Of a DNA stretch of 64,000 nt, positions 29,656 to 38,404 are shown one piece after another (positions within the stretch are counted from its first letter, which is position 1; each line of letters begins with the position of its first letter). The position numbers and the translations under genes are program-made. Below the pieces are notes generated by a model. It was not told where the DNA came from. It was given only the letters and a program-made list of their open reading frames with translations, and did no database searches. Source of the stretch: Methanomassiliicoccales archaeon (lineage in GTDB: Archaea > Thermoplasmatota > Thermoplasmata > RBG-16-68-12 > SOIM01); NCBI GenBank assembly GCA_030593885.1, contig JAUVGH010000004.1, forward strand, positions 1-64,000. Reading direction: 5' to 3'.

Positions 29656-30489
29656 ATGACGGAGCTAGTTGGATACTTGGTGCAGGACCGCATTGACTAC
29701 AATAGCCTATTCCAAGGACGGTATTGGGATGACTTCAGTCCATATGGGGCCTTTGCGACAATTGGTTGGTGGCCAGGAGAGGATGACAGTCCCAGTCAGA
29801 AGAGCGAGTTCATTGAAGAGGCCATGTCAGTGTATGATCGACTCCGCAGGAAAGGGTGCCAAGACATCTTGATGGCCATGACCCTCCTCAGCGATGCCTT
29901 TGACGGATATGAATTGAAGTACTTGGACAGAGAGACGTCTCCCACGTCACTCGAGGATTGGCTTGCTCTGGCTGAAGTGTACGATGAAAACGAGATCAGA
30001 GACAGAGATTTCAGGGAGAGACACAAGCCTCAGGGAGGAGATCTTTCCCGAAAGGCAGCCATCCGCCAGGCGATGAAAGAGATAAGACGTGTTGAGAAAT
30101 CGAGGAAGCAGTTGGGTAACCTAGAGAAGATCAAAATCCGTGAGATAGCGAAGATTGACCCAGAAGGATGGTTCACTTCAGCTGCCGGAGTTCTGAGGAA
30201 ACTGGAAAAAAAGGGAACACCACTCATCAAGCGCGATTTCAAGAGGCACAAGGCACAGTACAAGGCGATCATGTCGAATGGGATGGACAAATTGCGGAAG
30301 CGGGTGGATGAGGAGAGAGAGATTGGAGACAGAGATTTTAGGGAGAGACACAAGTCTCAGGAAGGAAGGATTATGGGGTTCATAAGAGGCAAGAATGACT
30401 CAACCGAGGTCGAAACTAAAGGCGTATTAGCAGTCGCTAGAATTCGAAGCGATTTGGAGAATGTCTCTGGGGGTAAGGTTCAGCCATGA
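29656..30489 (+). CDS. Hypothetical protein with an internal in-frame repeat
   Basis: 277 aa ORF; contains two copies of EIxDRDFRERHKxQ. Confidence 0.6.
   Translation: MTELVGYLVQDRIDYNSLFQGRYWDDFSPYGAFATIGWWPGEDDSPSQKSEFIEEAMSVYDRLRRKGCQDILMAMTLLSDAFDGYELKYLDRETSPTSLEDWLALAEVYDENEIRDRDFRERHKPQGGDLSRKAAIRQAMKEIRRVEKSRKQLGNLEKIKIREIAKIDPEGWFTSAAGVLRKLEKKGTPLIKRDFKRHKAQYKAIMSNGMDKLRKRVDEEREIGDRDFRERHKSQEGRIMGFIRGKNDSTEVETKGVLAVARIRSDLENVSGGKVQP
29992..30037 (+). repeat. Intragenic direct repeat, copy 1
   Basis: gagatcagagacagagatttcagggagagacacaagcctcaggg, near-identical to 30319..30364. Confidence 0.8.
30319..30364 (+). repeat. Intragenic direct repeat, copy 2
   Basis: gagattggagacagagattttagggagagacacaagtctcagg; offset 327 nt (in frame). 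Confidence 0.8.
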
Positions 30490-31469
30490 TTTCAGACTGG
30501 GAGATCCAGAGGATTCTGGACGAGATCGAAAGGAGGGGATCCAGAATCGTCGTCCTCCAGTTACCTGAAGGTCTGAAGAAGGATGCTGCCAGGGTGGCTG
30601 GAAAACTCGAAGAAAGAGGGAATGTCACGGTGGTCGTCTCTGCGGATCCGTGCTACGGGGCCTGCGACCTGACCGCCTTCCGCGGGGATTTACTGGTCCA
30701 TTTTGGTCACGCACCTATTTCCACTCCAGATGAGGACGTGTTGTTCATCGAGCTCTCTTCCGACTTGGACCTTCTGCCCCTGCTTGAGGAGGCTCTGCCC
30801 AAACTGAAGAAGTCTGTCGCCATCACAGCCGCCATTCAGTACGTTCCTTCTTTGCCAACCGTCAAAGGATTCCTGGAACAGAATGGTCTGGAAGTTCATG
30901 TCGGTGAAGGAGACTCCAGAGTTGCTTATCCCGGACAGATCTTAGGATGTAATTTCTCTGCTCCGAAAGCGGTCTCTGAGAATGTAGAACAGTTCCTGTA
31001 CGTTGGGGAGGGCAACTTCCATCCCCTTGGAATATCCCTGGCCACTGGAAAGGACGTCCTGGTCGTCGATCCGGAGATGAACGAGATCAGGAACATGGCC
31101 GAGTTCCGGGACAGGATCCTCAGGCAACGGCATGCCATCATCACCGACCTGGACTCCGCCTCCTCGTTCGGAATCGTCGTCTCATCCAAGAGCGGTCAGA
31201 ACCGGTTTGGTTTGGCTCGCAAGATAAAGGAGGACCTTGAGAAGAACGGGAAGAAGGCAGTCCTGTTCCTGCTGGACAATCTCAATCCAGACAATCTTCT
31301 CGGTCTTGATGTGGACGCTTTCGTCTCTGTGGCGTGTCCGCGTATCGCTATCGACGACTATGCTCAGTACAAGAAGCCGATCATTACACCTCCGGAGGCC
31401 GAGATTGTCCTGGGTGAGAGGAAGTGGGAGGATTATGCGTTTGATGAGATTGTTGGTATTGACAAGTGA
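30486..31469 (+). CDS. dph2: Diphthamide biosynthesis enzyme Dph2 (radical SAM-like)
   Basis: VVLQLPEGLKKDAARVAGKLEERG, SADPCYGACDL, VDAFVSVACPRIAIDDYAQYKKPIITPPEAEI. Confidence 0.9.
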   Translation: MISDWEIQRILDEIERRGSRIVVLQLPEGLKKDAARVAGKLEERGNVTVVVSADPCYGACDLTAFRGDLLVHFGHAPISTPDEDVLFIELSSDLDLLPLLEEALPKLKKSVAITAAIQYVPSLPTVKGFLEQNGLEVHVGEGDSRVAYPGQILGCNFSAPKAVSENVEQFLYVGEGNFHPLGISLATGKDVLVVDPEMNEIRNMAEFRDRILRQRHAIITDLDSASSFGIVVSSKSGQNRFGLARKIKEDLEKNGKKAVLFLLDNLNPDNLLGLDVDAFVSVACPRIAIDDYAQYKKPIITPPEAEIVLGERKWEDYAFDEIVGIDK

Positions 31470-31510
31470 GAGAAACGTTGATATGATTCTGACTCGTTTG
31501 GAGGGGAAGA

Positions 31511-32251
31511 ATGCCTAGAGATGTGTCAGGCAAACAAACTGAAATAGCGCTGGCCGTCAAATCATCTTCATCAGTGCTTGGCTGGGGGCTTTTCATCACC
31601 ATCACACTTTCCCCCGCGTTCATGATTCTTGGGCTGATTGTCGATTCTCTCCTCTGGTATGTACCGGTCTTCCTCACCTTTGGTCTGGTCGCTGTTTACC
31701 TCCTCATGCGACGTCGAGTATTCAAGTTGAAATATCAACTTTGGATTGATGCCGAGGTATACAATCCTGACTTGGACACCATGTATCTGGTAGTGTCCGC
31801 CGGAATATTCGGATTCATTCTCCTATGGCTGAGTATCATTCTTATACTTGGGTCTGCTGCGGCGGAGTATTACTGGCCGAATACTGTCATTGGAACCACT
31901 GCTGTGCCCTGTGTCGTACTCATCGTCTATCACATTGCTGCAAAGCGTCGTAAAGAGAAACTGAAAGGTATGCGAATCAGATATGTTCGCGTCAATGAGA
32001 AGGATGCAGTCAACATCATTGAGAAGGCGCTCAACGACCTCGGATTAGATTATCAGAAGGCTACAGAAGGCTCCAAATCGACAAAACTGATTCCTACTTT
32101 GAGAATCCAAGAGGCCAGATTGGATATTAGGATCGTTCAATCTGGAATCAACACTTCACTCATAGAATTGAAAGAAGAGGTTGGAGTTGAGGTGCCCAAA
32201 ATGAGAAGTGTCGAGAAAAGCATAGACATATCGTTGGAGATGAAGGGATGA
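31511..32251 (+). CDS. Hypothetical membrane protein
   Basis: 246 aa ORF with several hydrophobic segments. Confidence 0.6.
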   Translation: MPRDVSGKQTEIALAVKSSSSVLGWGLFITITLSPAFMILGLIVDSLLWYVPVFLTFGLVAVYLLMRRRVFKLKYQLWIDAEVYNPDLDTMYLVVSAGIFGFILLWLSIILILGSAAAEYYWPNTVIGTTAVPCVVLIVYHIAAKRRKEKLKGMRIRYVRVNEKDAVNIIEKALNDLGLDYQKATEGSKSTKLIPTLRIQEARLDIRIVQSGINTSLIELKEEVGVEVPKMRSVEKSIDISLEMKG

Positions 32252-32325
32252 TCGGTTGCTGTCTTGAGATTTGACACTTTCTAAAATCAGATATATTTAT
32301 ACCATCTCGTCTTATCTACAACAAC

Positions 32326-32796
32326 ATGGAAATCCGCATCAATGGATGGGACGCTGGGATAAGGTTCTCGGCAGGTCATTTCGTGCCCCGTCACAAGAAA
32401 TGTGAGCGAATGCACGGGCACGTCTACGGCATAAACGCGGTCATTGTGGGGGAGCAGGACGAGGACGGCATGATATTGGATTTCTTGGAGGTCAAGAAGA
32501 CCCTCAGAAAGTTCGCGAACGAGCTGGACCACCGCGTGATACTGCCGGGTAAGAGCGACTTGGTCAAATTGGAGGTCGGTGACGATGTTCAGGTCCGGGT
32601 GGGCGACAAGAGATACACCTTCCCAACCACCGATGTCGTGATACTGGACACCCCCAACACGAGTGCGGAGGAACTTTCCAAATACCTACTCAAGAGATTC
32701 CTGGAAGAGGTCGAACTGAACGACCGGATCAAAGAGATAGCAATAGGGGTCGACGAAGGTCCTGGTCAGGGGGCCTTTGCGAGAAAACGCCTCTGA
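32326..32796 (+). CDS. queD: 6-carboxytetrahydropterin synthase / PTPS family (QueD)
   Basis: RFSAGHFVPRHKKCERMHGHVYGINAVI (C-x3-HGH), TSAEELSKYLLKRF. Confidence 0.88.
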   Translation: MEIRINGWDAGIRFSAGHFVPRHKKCERMHGHVYGINAVIVGEQDEDGMILDFLEVKKTLRKFANELDHRVILPGKSDLVKLEVGDDVQVRVGDKRYTFPTTDVVILDTPNTSAEELSKYLLKRFLEEVELNDRIKEIAIGVDEGPGQGAFARKRL

Positions 32797-32818
32797 AACT
32801 GATATGTGAAGTGTTGGC

Positions 32819-33499
32819 ATGAGCAGTGCGGTTGTACTACTATCCGGAGGGCTTGATTCGTGCGTCACCTTGGCCATCGCGAAGCAGGAGAACGACGATG
32901 TCTATGCATTGACATTCGACTACGGCCAGAGGCATGAGAAGGAAGTGGAGAGCGCCAAGAGGCTCGCAGAGCATTTTGGTGTTAAGAAACACATGATCCT
33001 AAGGATTCCTTTGGAGGAGGTTGCCGAATCAGCGCTCACCAGGGAAGAAGAGCCCATACCCGAACACGGTGCCGTTGAGGAGATGACCCTCACGATCCCG
33101 CCAACTTACGTTCCTGGAAGGAACATCGTTCTCTTGAGCTACGCTCTCTCATGGGCCGAAAGCGTTCATGCGGACTTCATCTACATTGGTGCACATACTC
33201 AGGATTATTCGGGTTACCCAGACTGCAGACCGGAGTTCCTCAAGGCCTTCCAGAACATGGCCAACCTCGGTACTCGGAGGGGAGCGGAAGGGAGACAGAT
33301 CGAGCTCAAGTACCCGATAATCAACATGGCCAAGTCGGAGATAATATCCAAGGGGAGAGAACTGGAGGTTCCTTTTGAGCTCACATGGAGTTGCTACGAA
33401 GGGGGAGAGAAGGCCTGCGGCAAGTGCGATTCATGCGTGTTCAGGTTGAAAGGGTTCGAAGAGGTCGGACTGAAAGACCCGCTGGAGTATGAGACATGA
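32819..33499 (+). CDS. queC: 7-cyano-7-deazaguanine synthase QueC
   Basis: VVLLSGGLDSCVTLAIA (PP-loop), YALTFDYGQRHEKE, YPDCRPEFLKAF, C-terminal CYEGGEKACGKCDSC. Confidence 0.95.
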   Translation: MSSAVVLLSGGLDSCVTLAIAKQENDDVYALTFDYGQRHEKEVESAKRLAEHFGVKKHMILRIPLEEVAESALTREEEPIPEHGAVEEMTLTIPPTYVPGRNIVLLSYALSWAESVHADFIYIGAHTQDYSGYPDCRPEFLKAFQNMANLGTRRGAEGRQIELKYPIINMAKSEIISKGRELEVPFELTWSCYEGGEKACGKCDSCVFRLKGFEEVGLKDPLEYET

Positions 33500-34125
33500 A
33501 GATCTGTGAGATATTCCATTCCATTCAAGGCGAGGGTGTGGACATGGGCACACCGACAGTGTTCATCAGGACATCAGGATGCCCGTTGAGATGCAAGTGG
33601 TGCGACACTCTCTACGCGTTTTCCGAAGGAGAGGAGATGTCCATCGACGAGATAATAACGAAGGTCGAAGGTTACGGCGTATCCCGCGTTTGCGTCACTG
33701 GTGGTGAACCCCTTCTGCAGAAGGACATCTTCGCTTTGCTGGAGAGACTGCTGGAAAAGGATCACTTCGTGTCCGTGGAGACCGGCGGTGCATTGCCTGT
33801 GGAAGAGATGCCCTGCATTGACAACATGAGGATCGTCCTCGACATCAAGTGTCCGTCCTCGGAGATGCACGAGAAGATGGAGTTCTCCAACATAGAGCTC
33901 CTGGGGCCCACCGATGAACTGAAGTTCGTCATTTCCGACCGGAAGGACTACGATTACGCCAAGGAGATAATCTCCAAGTACAAGCCCGTGTGCACGATCA
34001 TAATGCAGCCGGTCTGGGGGAGCGACCTTAAGCAGCTCGTTGACTGGGTGATCAAGGACAAGCTAAATGCCAGGGTGCTCCCGCAACTTCACAAGATAAT
34101 CTGGGGCGAGAAAAGGGGAGTCTAG
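33496..34125 (+). CDS. queE: 7-carboxy-7-deazaguanine synthase QueE (radical SAM)
   Basis: IFHSIQGEGVDMGTPTVFIRTSGCPLRCKWCDTLYAF, VTGGEPLLQ. Confidence 0.94.
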   Translation: MKICEIFHSIQGEGVDMGTPTVFIRTSGCPLRCKWCDTLYAFSEGEEMSIDEIITKVEGYGVSRVCVTGGEPLLQKDIFALLERLLEKDHFVSVETGGALPVEEMPCIDNMRIVLDIKCPSSEMHEKMEFSNIELLGPTDELKFVISDRKDYDYAKEIISKYKPVCTIIMQPVWGSDLKQLVDWVIKDKLNARVLPQLHKIIWGEKRGV

Positions 34126-34928
34126 GCGCCGATCCACACGTGACCGACGATCTTCTTGACAGTTGCTATCGCAGACAGAGCGGCCAGTACGCTGGTTCTG
34201 GGGTTCTCCTCCGACGGAAAGTTCCTCGCGTTGCATTCGATCTCGCCGAACTCTCCCTTGACGATCAACCTGTGAATGTTCCTCCTGATATTTGGGTCGG
34301 CCACTATCCTCACTGTTGTCTTCTCAAAACCCACTCCCGCAAGGCTCACAGTAGCAGCCACGTTTATGTTCTTGGGGAAGAGTCTCACGGCGTCCTGGGC
34401 ATGGCCGTTGAAGACGGTTGTCGCCCTCTCGATCGCATCCAGGTCGATCCCTTTCTTCTTGAGATACTCCACATCCTTCAGCGCCGATGGATGTTTGTAC
34501 GATATCAGGATGACTTCGTCTATTCTTCCAACTGACGCGGATATCAATCCATCCGTACCGCAAACCGCACCCGACGGAGCATAGAGCTTGCAGTCGTTCT
34601 CCTTTGCCAGTGATTTGCATCTTTCGAATAGTTCCAGATCAACGAACGCGCCCACACTGAGCACGACCATGTCGGTTCCAGATCCCAACACCAACGGAGC
34701 GTACTCTCCCACCGCTTCCTGGGAGGCCGATTCCACCACGAGTTCAACTTTGTCGAGAATCGAATCCAGGTCCGGAGCGTAGCTCACTTTCCTGCAGCTC
34801 TTCGCCAGTTCCTCGACCCTCTCCCTGTATCTGTCCACGATCAGAATGGACTCGATCTCATCCATCTTCTCAAGCTCTCTGGCTATGGTCGAGCCGATGA
34901 ATCCTCCCCCGATGATGCAGATGTTCAT
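34122..34928 (-). CDS. nadX: L-aspartate dehydrogenase
   Basis: GGGFIGSTIARELEK Rossmann, VESASQEAVGEYAPLVLGSGTDMVVLSVGAFVD, APSGAVCGTDGL, NVAATVSLAGVGFEKTTVRIVADP. Confidence 0.88.
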   Translation of the reverse strand: MNICIIGGGFIGSTIARELEKMDEIESILIVDRYRERVEELAKSCRKVSYAPDLDSILDKVELVVESASQEAVGEYAPLVLGSGTDMVVLSVGAFVDLELFERCKSLAKENDCKLYAPSGAVCGTDGLISASVGRIDEVILISYKHPSALKDVEYLKKKGIDLDAIERATTVFNGHAQDAVRLFPKNINVAATVSLAGVGFEKTTVRIVADPNIRRNIHRLIVKGEFGEIECNARNFPSEENPRTSVLAALSAIATVKKIVGHVWIGA

Positions 34929-35008
34929 ATTCCCGACCCAGGGAGAATGGAGATTCCATAAAAACCTAACGCAAAATTGAATTAGTGTGAACCAAATGGC
35001 TGGGCATC

Positions 35009-35413
35009 ATGAAGTACGAGTACATCGAGCACACCGCGGACATAGGGATAAAGGCATACGGAGAGTCTGTGGCAGAGTCTTTCGCCAACGCTGCTCTGGG
35101 GATGTTCAACGTGATGACCGACGTTTCAAAAGTGGAACCGATCGGGGAGTTCGACGTAAAAGTGGAATCCGACAACCTGGAGAATCTGCTCGTGGACTGG
35201 CTGGGGGAACTGCTCTTCCTGCACGAGACCCAGGACGTCCTGCTCTCGGAGTTCGACGTGAAGATCGACGGCCTTTCTCTTGACGCCAAGGTCAGGGGCG
35301 AGACGATCGACAGAGAGAAGCACGAGCTCAAGGACGATGTCAAGGCCATTACCTATCACATGCTTGAAGTCAACCAGGAAGAGGGCTATCTCAAGGTCCT
35401 CCTGGATATCTGA
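35009..35413 (+). CDS. Archease (RtcB ligation cofactor family)
   Basis: MKYEYIEHTADIGIKAYGESVAESFANAALGMFNVMTD ... LVDWLGELLFLHE ... VKAITYHMLEV. Confidence 0.95.
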   Translation: MKYEYIEHTADIGIKAYGESVAESFANAALGMFNVMTDVSKVEPIGEFDVKVESDNLENLLVDWLGELLFLHETQDVLLSEFDVKIDGLSLDAKVRGETIDREKHELKDDVKAITYHMLEVNQEEGYLKVLLDI

Positions 35414-35421
35414 GGCGATAC

Positions 35422-36159
35422 ATGATCAAAGCGGTTACGTTCGACCTCTGGCACACGCTGATATACGAGCCGGACGACAAGTTCACCAGACGCACCAGGA
35501 TGATCAGGATCCGGGACACCTGGAAGGCCCTCAAAGAGAACGGTCACAAGATCTCGCTTGACGAGGTGAAGGTAGGGTACCATTCCCACGACTTCATGTT
35601 GGAGGAGGTCTGGTCCAGATGGGAGGACGTGACCGAGAGGACCCAGATCAGGATGCTGCTCGACTGTCTCGGGATAAAGAAGGGCAGGAAGGAACTGTAC
35701 GTTGCGTTGAAGACGCCTTATGGGGACGCGTTGCTGGACAACATGCCTTCGCTGTCCGACGGGATTGATGACACATTGAAAGAGCTCAAAGACAGAGGCT
35801 ATTCCCTGGGTTTGATATCTAACACTGGTAGGACCGCAGGAAGGGGCATGAAAGAGGTCATGAAGAGGCTGGGCTTACTGCATTACTTCGACGAACTTAC
35901 ATTCTCGAGCGACATGAAGATAAGGAAACCTCAAAGCAACATCTTCAACAGAACTCTAGGCAGCATGGGGGTGAAGACCAAGGATGCGGCTCATGTGGGA
36001 GACGACGTGATCACAGATGTACTGGCCTCAAGAAAGGCGGGGATGAAAGGGATCCTTTACGATATCGACGGTCGTGGCGACCTGGGCAGGGAGGTCGACG
36101 CCATAATCACCAGGTTCGATGAACTTCCTGACACACTCAAGAGAATGGGAGGAAAGTGA
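35422..36159 (+). CDS. HAD-superfamily hydrolase
   Basis: VTFDLWHTLI, GLISNTG, HVGDDVITDVLASRKAGMKGI. Confidence 0.85.
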   Translation: MIKAVTFDLWHTLIYEPDDKFTRRTRMIRIRDTWKALKENGHKISLDEVKVGYHSHDFMLEEVWSRWEDVTERTQIRMLLDCLGIKKGRKELYVALKTPYGDALLDNMPSLSDGIDDTLKELKDRGYSLGLISNTGRTAGRGMKEVMKRLGLLHYFDELTFSSDMKIRKPQSNIFNRTLGSMGVKTKDAAHVGDDVITDVLASRKAGMKGILYDIDGRGDLGREVDAIITRFDELPDTLKRMGGK

Positions 36160-37118
36160 TGAAGTCATCTGCTGTGGCGCATCCGATCCAAGGGCTGATC
36201 AAATACCACGGTCTGAGGGACCAGGCGCTCAGGTTGCCATTCCACGATTCCATTTCGGTTTGCACCTCACCGCTCCAGACCCACACGACATTCGAGTTCG
36301 GGGACTTCCCGGAGAACGAGGTTGTCATAGATGGTGAGCCAGTTGCCGGCAGGGAACTGGAACGCGTCTGCACGGTCGTTGGAGCCGTCATGAGAAGGTC
36401 AGGGACAACACAGAACTTCAAGATGCATTCCAAGAACAACTTCCCTTCCAACGTCGGACTTGGCGCTTCGTCATCCGGTTTTGCGGCTCTTGCGGTCGCG
36501 GCGGCAGATGCGGCAGGCCTGGAACTGGACCTGCGTCAGATATCCACGATAGCCAGACTTGGTGCCGGGTCCGCTGCCCGTTCTGTCACGGGTGCGTTCT
36601 CCAGATGGAAGAAAGGCCTCAGTGACTCCGATTCGTATTCGGTCCAGATGGCCTCCGAGGAGCTGCAGATGGGGATACTGATAGCACTGATACCCGCCTA
36701 CAAGCTCACGGAGGACGCCCACAAGGAGGCTCTCTCCTCCCCGTACTTCCAGTCAAGGCTTGCGGAAATGCCGATGATGCTGGACAAGATGGAATTGGCG
36801 ATCAGGAACGGCGACGTGGGGAAGATATGCCAGCTGGCCGAACGGGACACCCTGCTGCTTCACGGGATAACATCCACAGGCGCGGGGGAGCTTCTTCTTT
36901 GGAGACCTGAGACTCTTCGCGTGATAATGAAGGTCAGGGCACTCAGGGACGAAGGCGTTCCTGCGTTCTTCTCCATAGACACCGGTGCGACCGTTTACGT
37001 CAACACCTTCTCCGACCGCGTGGCCGAGGTCAAGAGCAGCCTGGACGAGATGGGGATCGAGATCATCGAATGTACGGTCGGCGGTGAAGCCGAGGTCGTG
37101 GACGAGCATCTGTTCTAG
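36156..37118 (+). CDS. Mevalonate diphosphate decarboxylase family; likely phosphomevalonate decarboxylase
   Basis: AHPIQGLIKYHGLRDQALRLPFHDSISV, NFPSNVGLGASSSGFAALAVAA, LGAGSAARSVTGAF, SIDTGATVYV (catalytic Asp retained). Confidence 0.75.
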   Translation: MMKSSAVAHPIQGLIKYHGLRDQALRLPFHDSISVCTSPLQTHTTFEFGDFPENEVVIDGEPVAGRELERVCTVVGAVMRRSGTTQNFKMHSKNNFPSNVGLGASSSGFAALAVAAADAAGLELDLRQISTIARLGAGSAARSVTGAFSRWKKGLSDSDSYSVQMASEELQMGILIALIPAYKLTEDAHKEALSSPYFQSRLAEMPMMLDKMELAIRNGDVGKICQLAERDTLLLHGITSTGAGELLLWRPETLRVIMKVRALRDEGVPAFFSIDTGATVYVNTFSDRVAEVKSSLDEMGIEIIECTVGGEAEVVDEHLF

Positions 37119-37153
37119 TCGCACAAAACGATTTAAGCCATAGTCCTTTTTCT

Positions 37154-37801
37154 GTGTCGATGAAGATCGCCCTTATCAGCCCTCCCGCTTCCGGAAAGGG
37201 TACACAGGCCAAATGGATTTCCAGGAAGTTCGGCATTCCGATAATCTCTACCGGGGGCATGCTCAGGAAGCACGTTGCGGACCGAACCGAAGTTGGGATG
37301 CTGTCACAGGAGGATATGAATCAGGGGAAGCTGGTCTCGGACGACATCGTCATAAAGATGATGGAAGCCAGATTGAGGAAAGAGGACTGCAAGAACGGAT
37401 TCCTTCTGGACGGCTACCCCCGAACCATGCGCCAGGCTAGGGCCCTGTCATCCGCAGAAGGATTGGATGTCGTTCTATACCTGGAAGTGGGGGATGAGGA
37501 GATCGTCAGGAGAATGTCAGGACGGAGGGTGTGCCCCAACTGCGAAGCGGTCTATCACATCATCAACGATCCACCCGAGTCCGAAGACGTCTGCGACAAA
37601 TGCGGTTCGAAGCTGATCATCAGGGAGGACGACAAGGAGGAGACGGTCAGGAAAAGGCTGGAGGTATTCAAGGAGAAGACATCACCACTGGTGTCATTCT
37701 ACTCCGAAAAGGGGATTCTCAGAAGGGTGGAAGCCAGCGGGCCCATAGAAGATACCAAGAAGAACGCAGAGAGAGCGCTGGAGCATTTGGGCAACCTATA
37801 A
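37154..37801 (+). CDS. adk: Adenylate kinase
   Basis: LISPPASGKGTQAKWISRKFGIPIISTGGMLR, GFLLDGYPRTMRQA, zinc LID CPNCEAVYHI...CDKCGSKL. Confidence 0.93.
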   Translation: MSMKIALISPPASGKGTQAKWISRKFGIPIISTGGMLRKHVADRTEVGMLSQEDMNQGKLVSDDIVIKMMEARLRKEDCKNGFLLDGYPRTMRQARALSSAEGLDVVLYLEVGDEEIVRRMSGRRVCPNCEAVYHIINDPPESEDVCDKCGSKLIIREDDKEETVRKRLEVFKEKTSPLVSFYSEKGILRRVEASGPIEDTKKNAERALEHLGNL

Positions 37802-37839
37802 ATAGCGTGGTTTCAATTCAAATCACTGGTCGAGGGACA

Positions 37840-38130
37840 ATGGACGATTTCAGCTGGAAAGTTTTAAGCGTGGTAGCTAGGAGAGGCTATCTGGGTGCCA
37901 CGCGCGAGGACTTCTTCAAGGAGATTCGTGGGGTCCAATACAAAGCATTGGAGGGGGAGCTGAGGGAGCTTGAGAAGGAGGGAAGCATCGAGGTCGAATG
38001 GACAGGTCCCAACAAGTTCATAATTACCATCACGACCCAGGGCAGCAAGATCGTCGCGGACGAGTACAAGAAACGGATAACGGACTACGAGCAGGCCACC
38101 AAGGAGCAGGCTAAACAGTACGAGGAGTAG
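37840..38130 (+). CDS. Small winged-helix-like protein
   Basis: MDDFSWKVLSVVARRGYLGATREDFFKEIRGVQYKALEGELRELEKEGSIEVEWTGPNKFIITITTQG. Confidence 0.6.
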   Translation: MDDFSWKVLSVVARRGYLGATREDFFKEIRGVQYKALEGELRELEKEGSIEVEWTGPNKFIITITTQGSKIVADEYKKRITDYEQATKEQAKQYEE

Positions 38131-38186
38131 CCTCTCGAATACCTTTTTGGAAAAGTGAATTAAATCAGAATACGATTCCAGTACGA

Positions 38187-38260
38187 GCCCGAGTGGGGTA
38201 GCTTGGATATCCTAGAGGCTTGCGGAGCCTCGGACCCGGATTCGAATTCCGGCTCGGGCA
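38187..38260 (+). tRNA. tRNA-Arg (anticodon GCG)
   Basis: GCCCGAG...CTCGGGC acceptor, anticodon stem GAGGC-TTGCGGA-GCCTC, T-arm CCGGA-TTCGAAT-TCCGG, discriminator A. Confidence 0.93.
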
Positions 38261-38404
38261 TTCTCCAATGAGTCTGGGTGGATTCGAGTGGGTTTGGGTT
38301 CGGAACCTTTGTATCCCAAAATCGTAGCAATGATGGAGGCCTGACTTGTACTTCTTGACTACAAATCATAGGTCATCTCCAAGACACAGGATTTCAGGAC
38401 AAGG

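Noticed and set aside
38160-38369. 69-aa minus-strand ORF
   Set aside because: Overlaps the tRNA-Arg gene on the opposite strand; not credible as coding.
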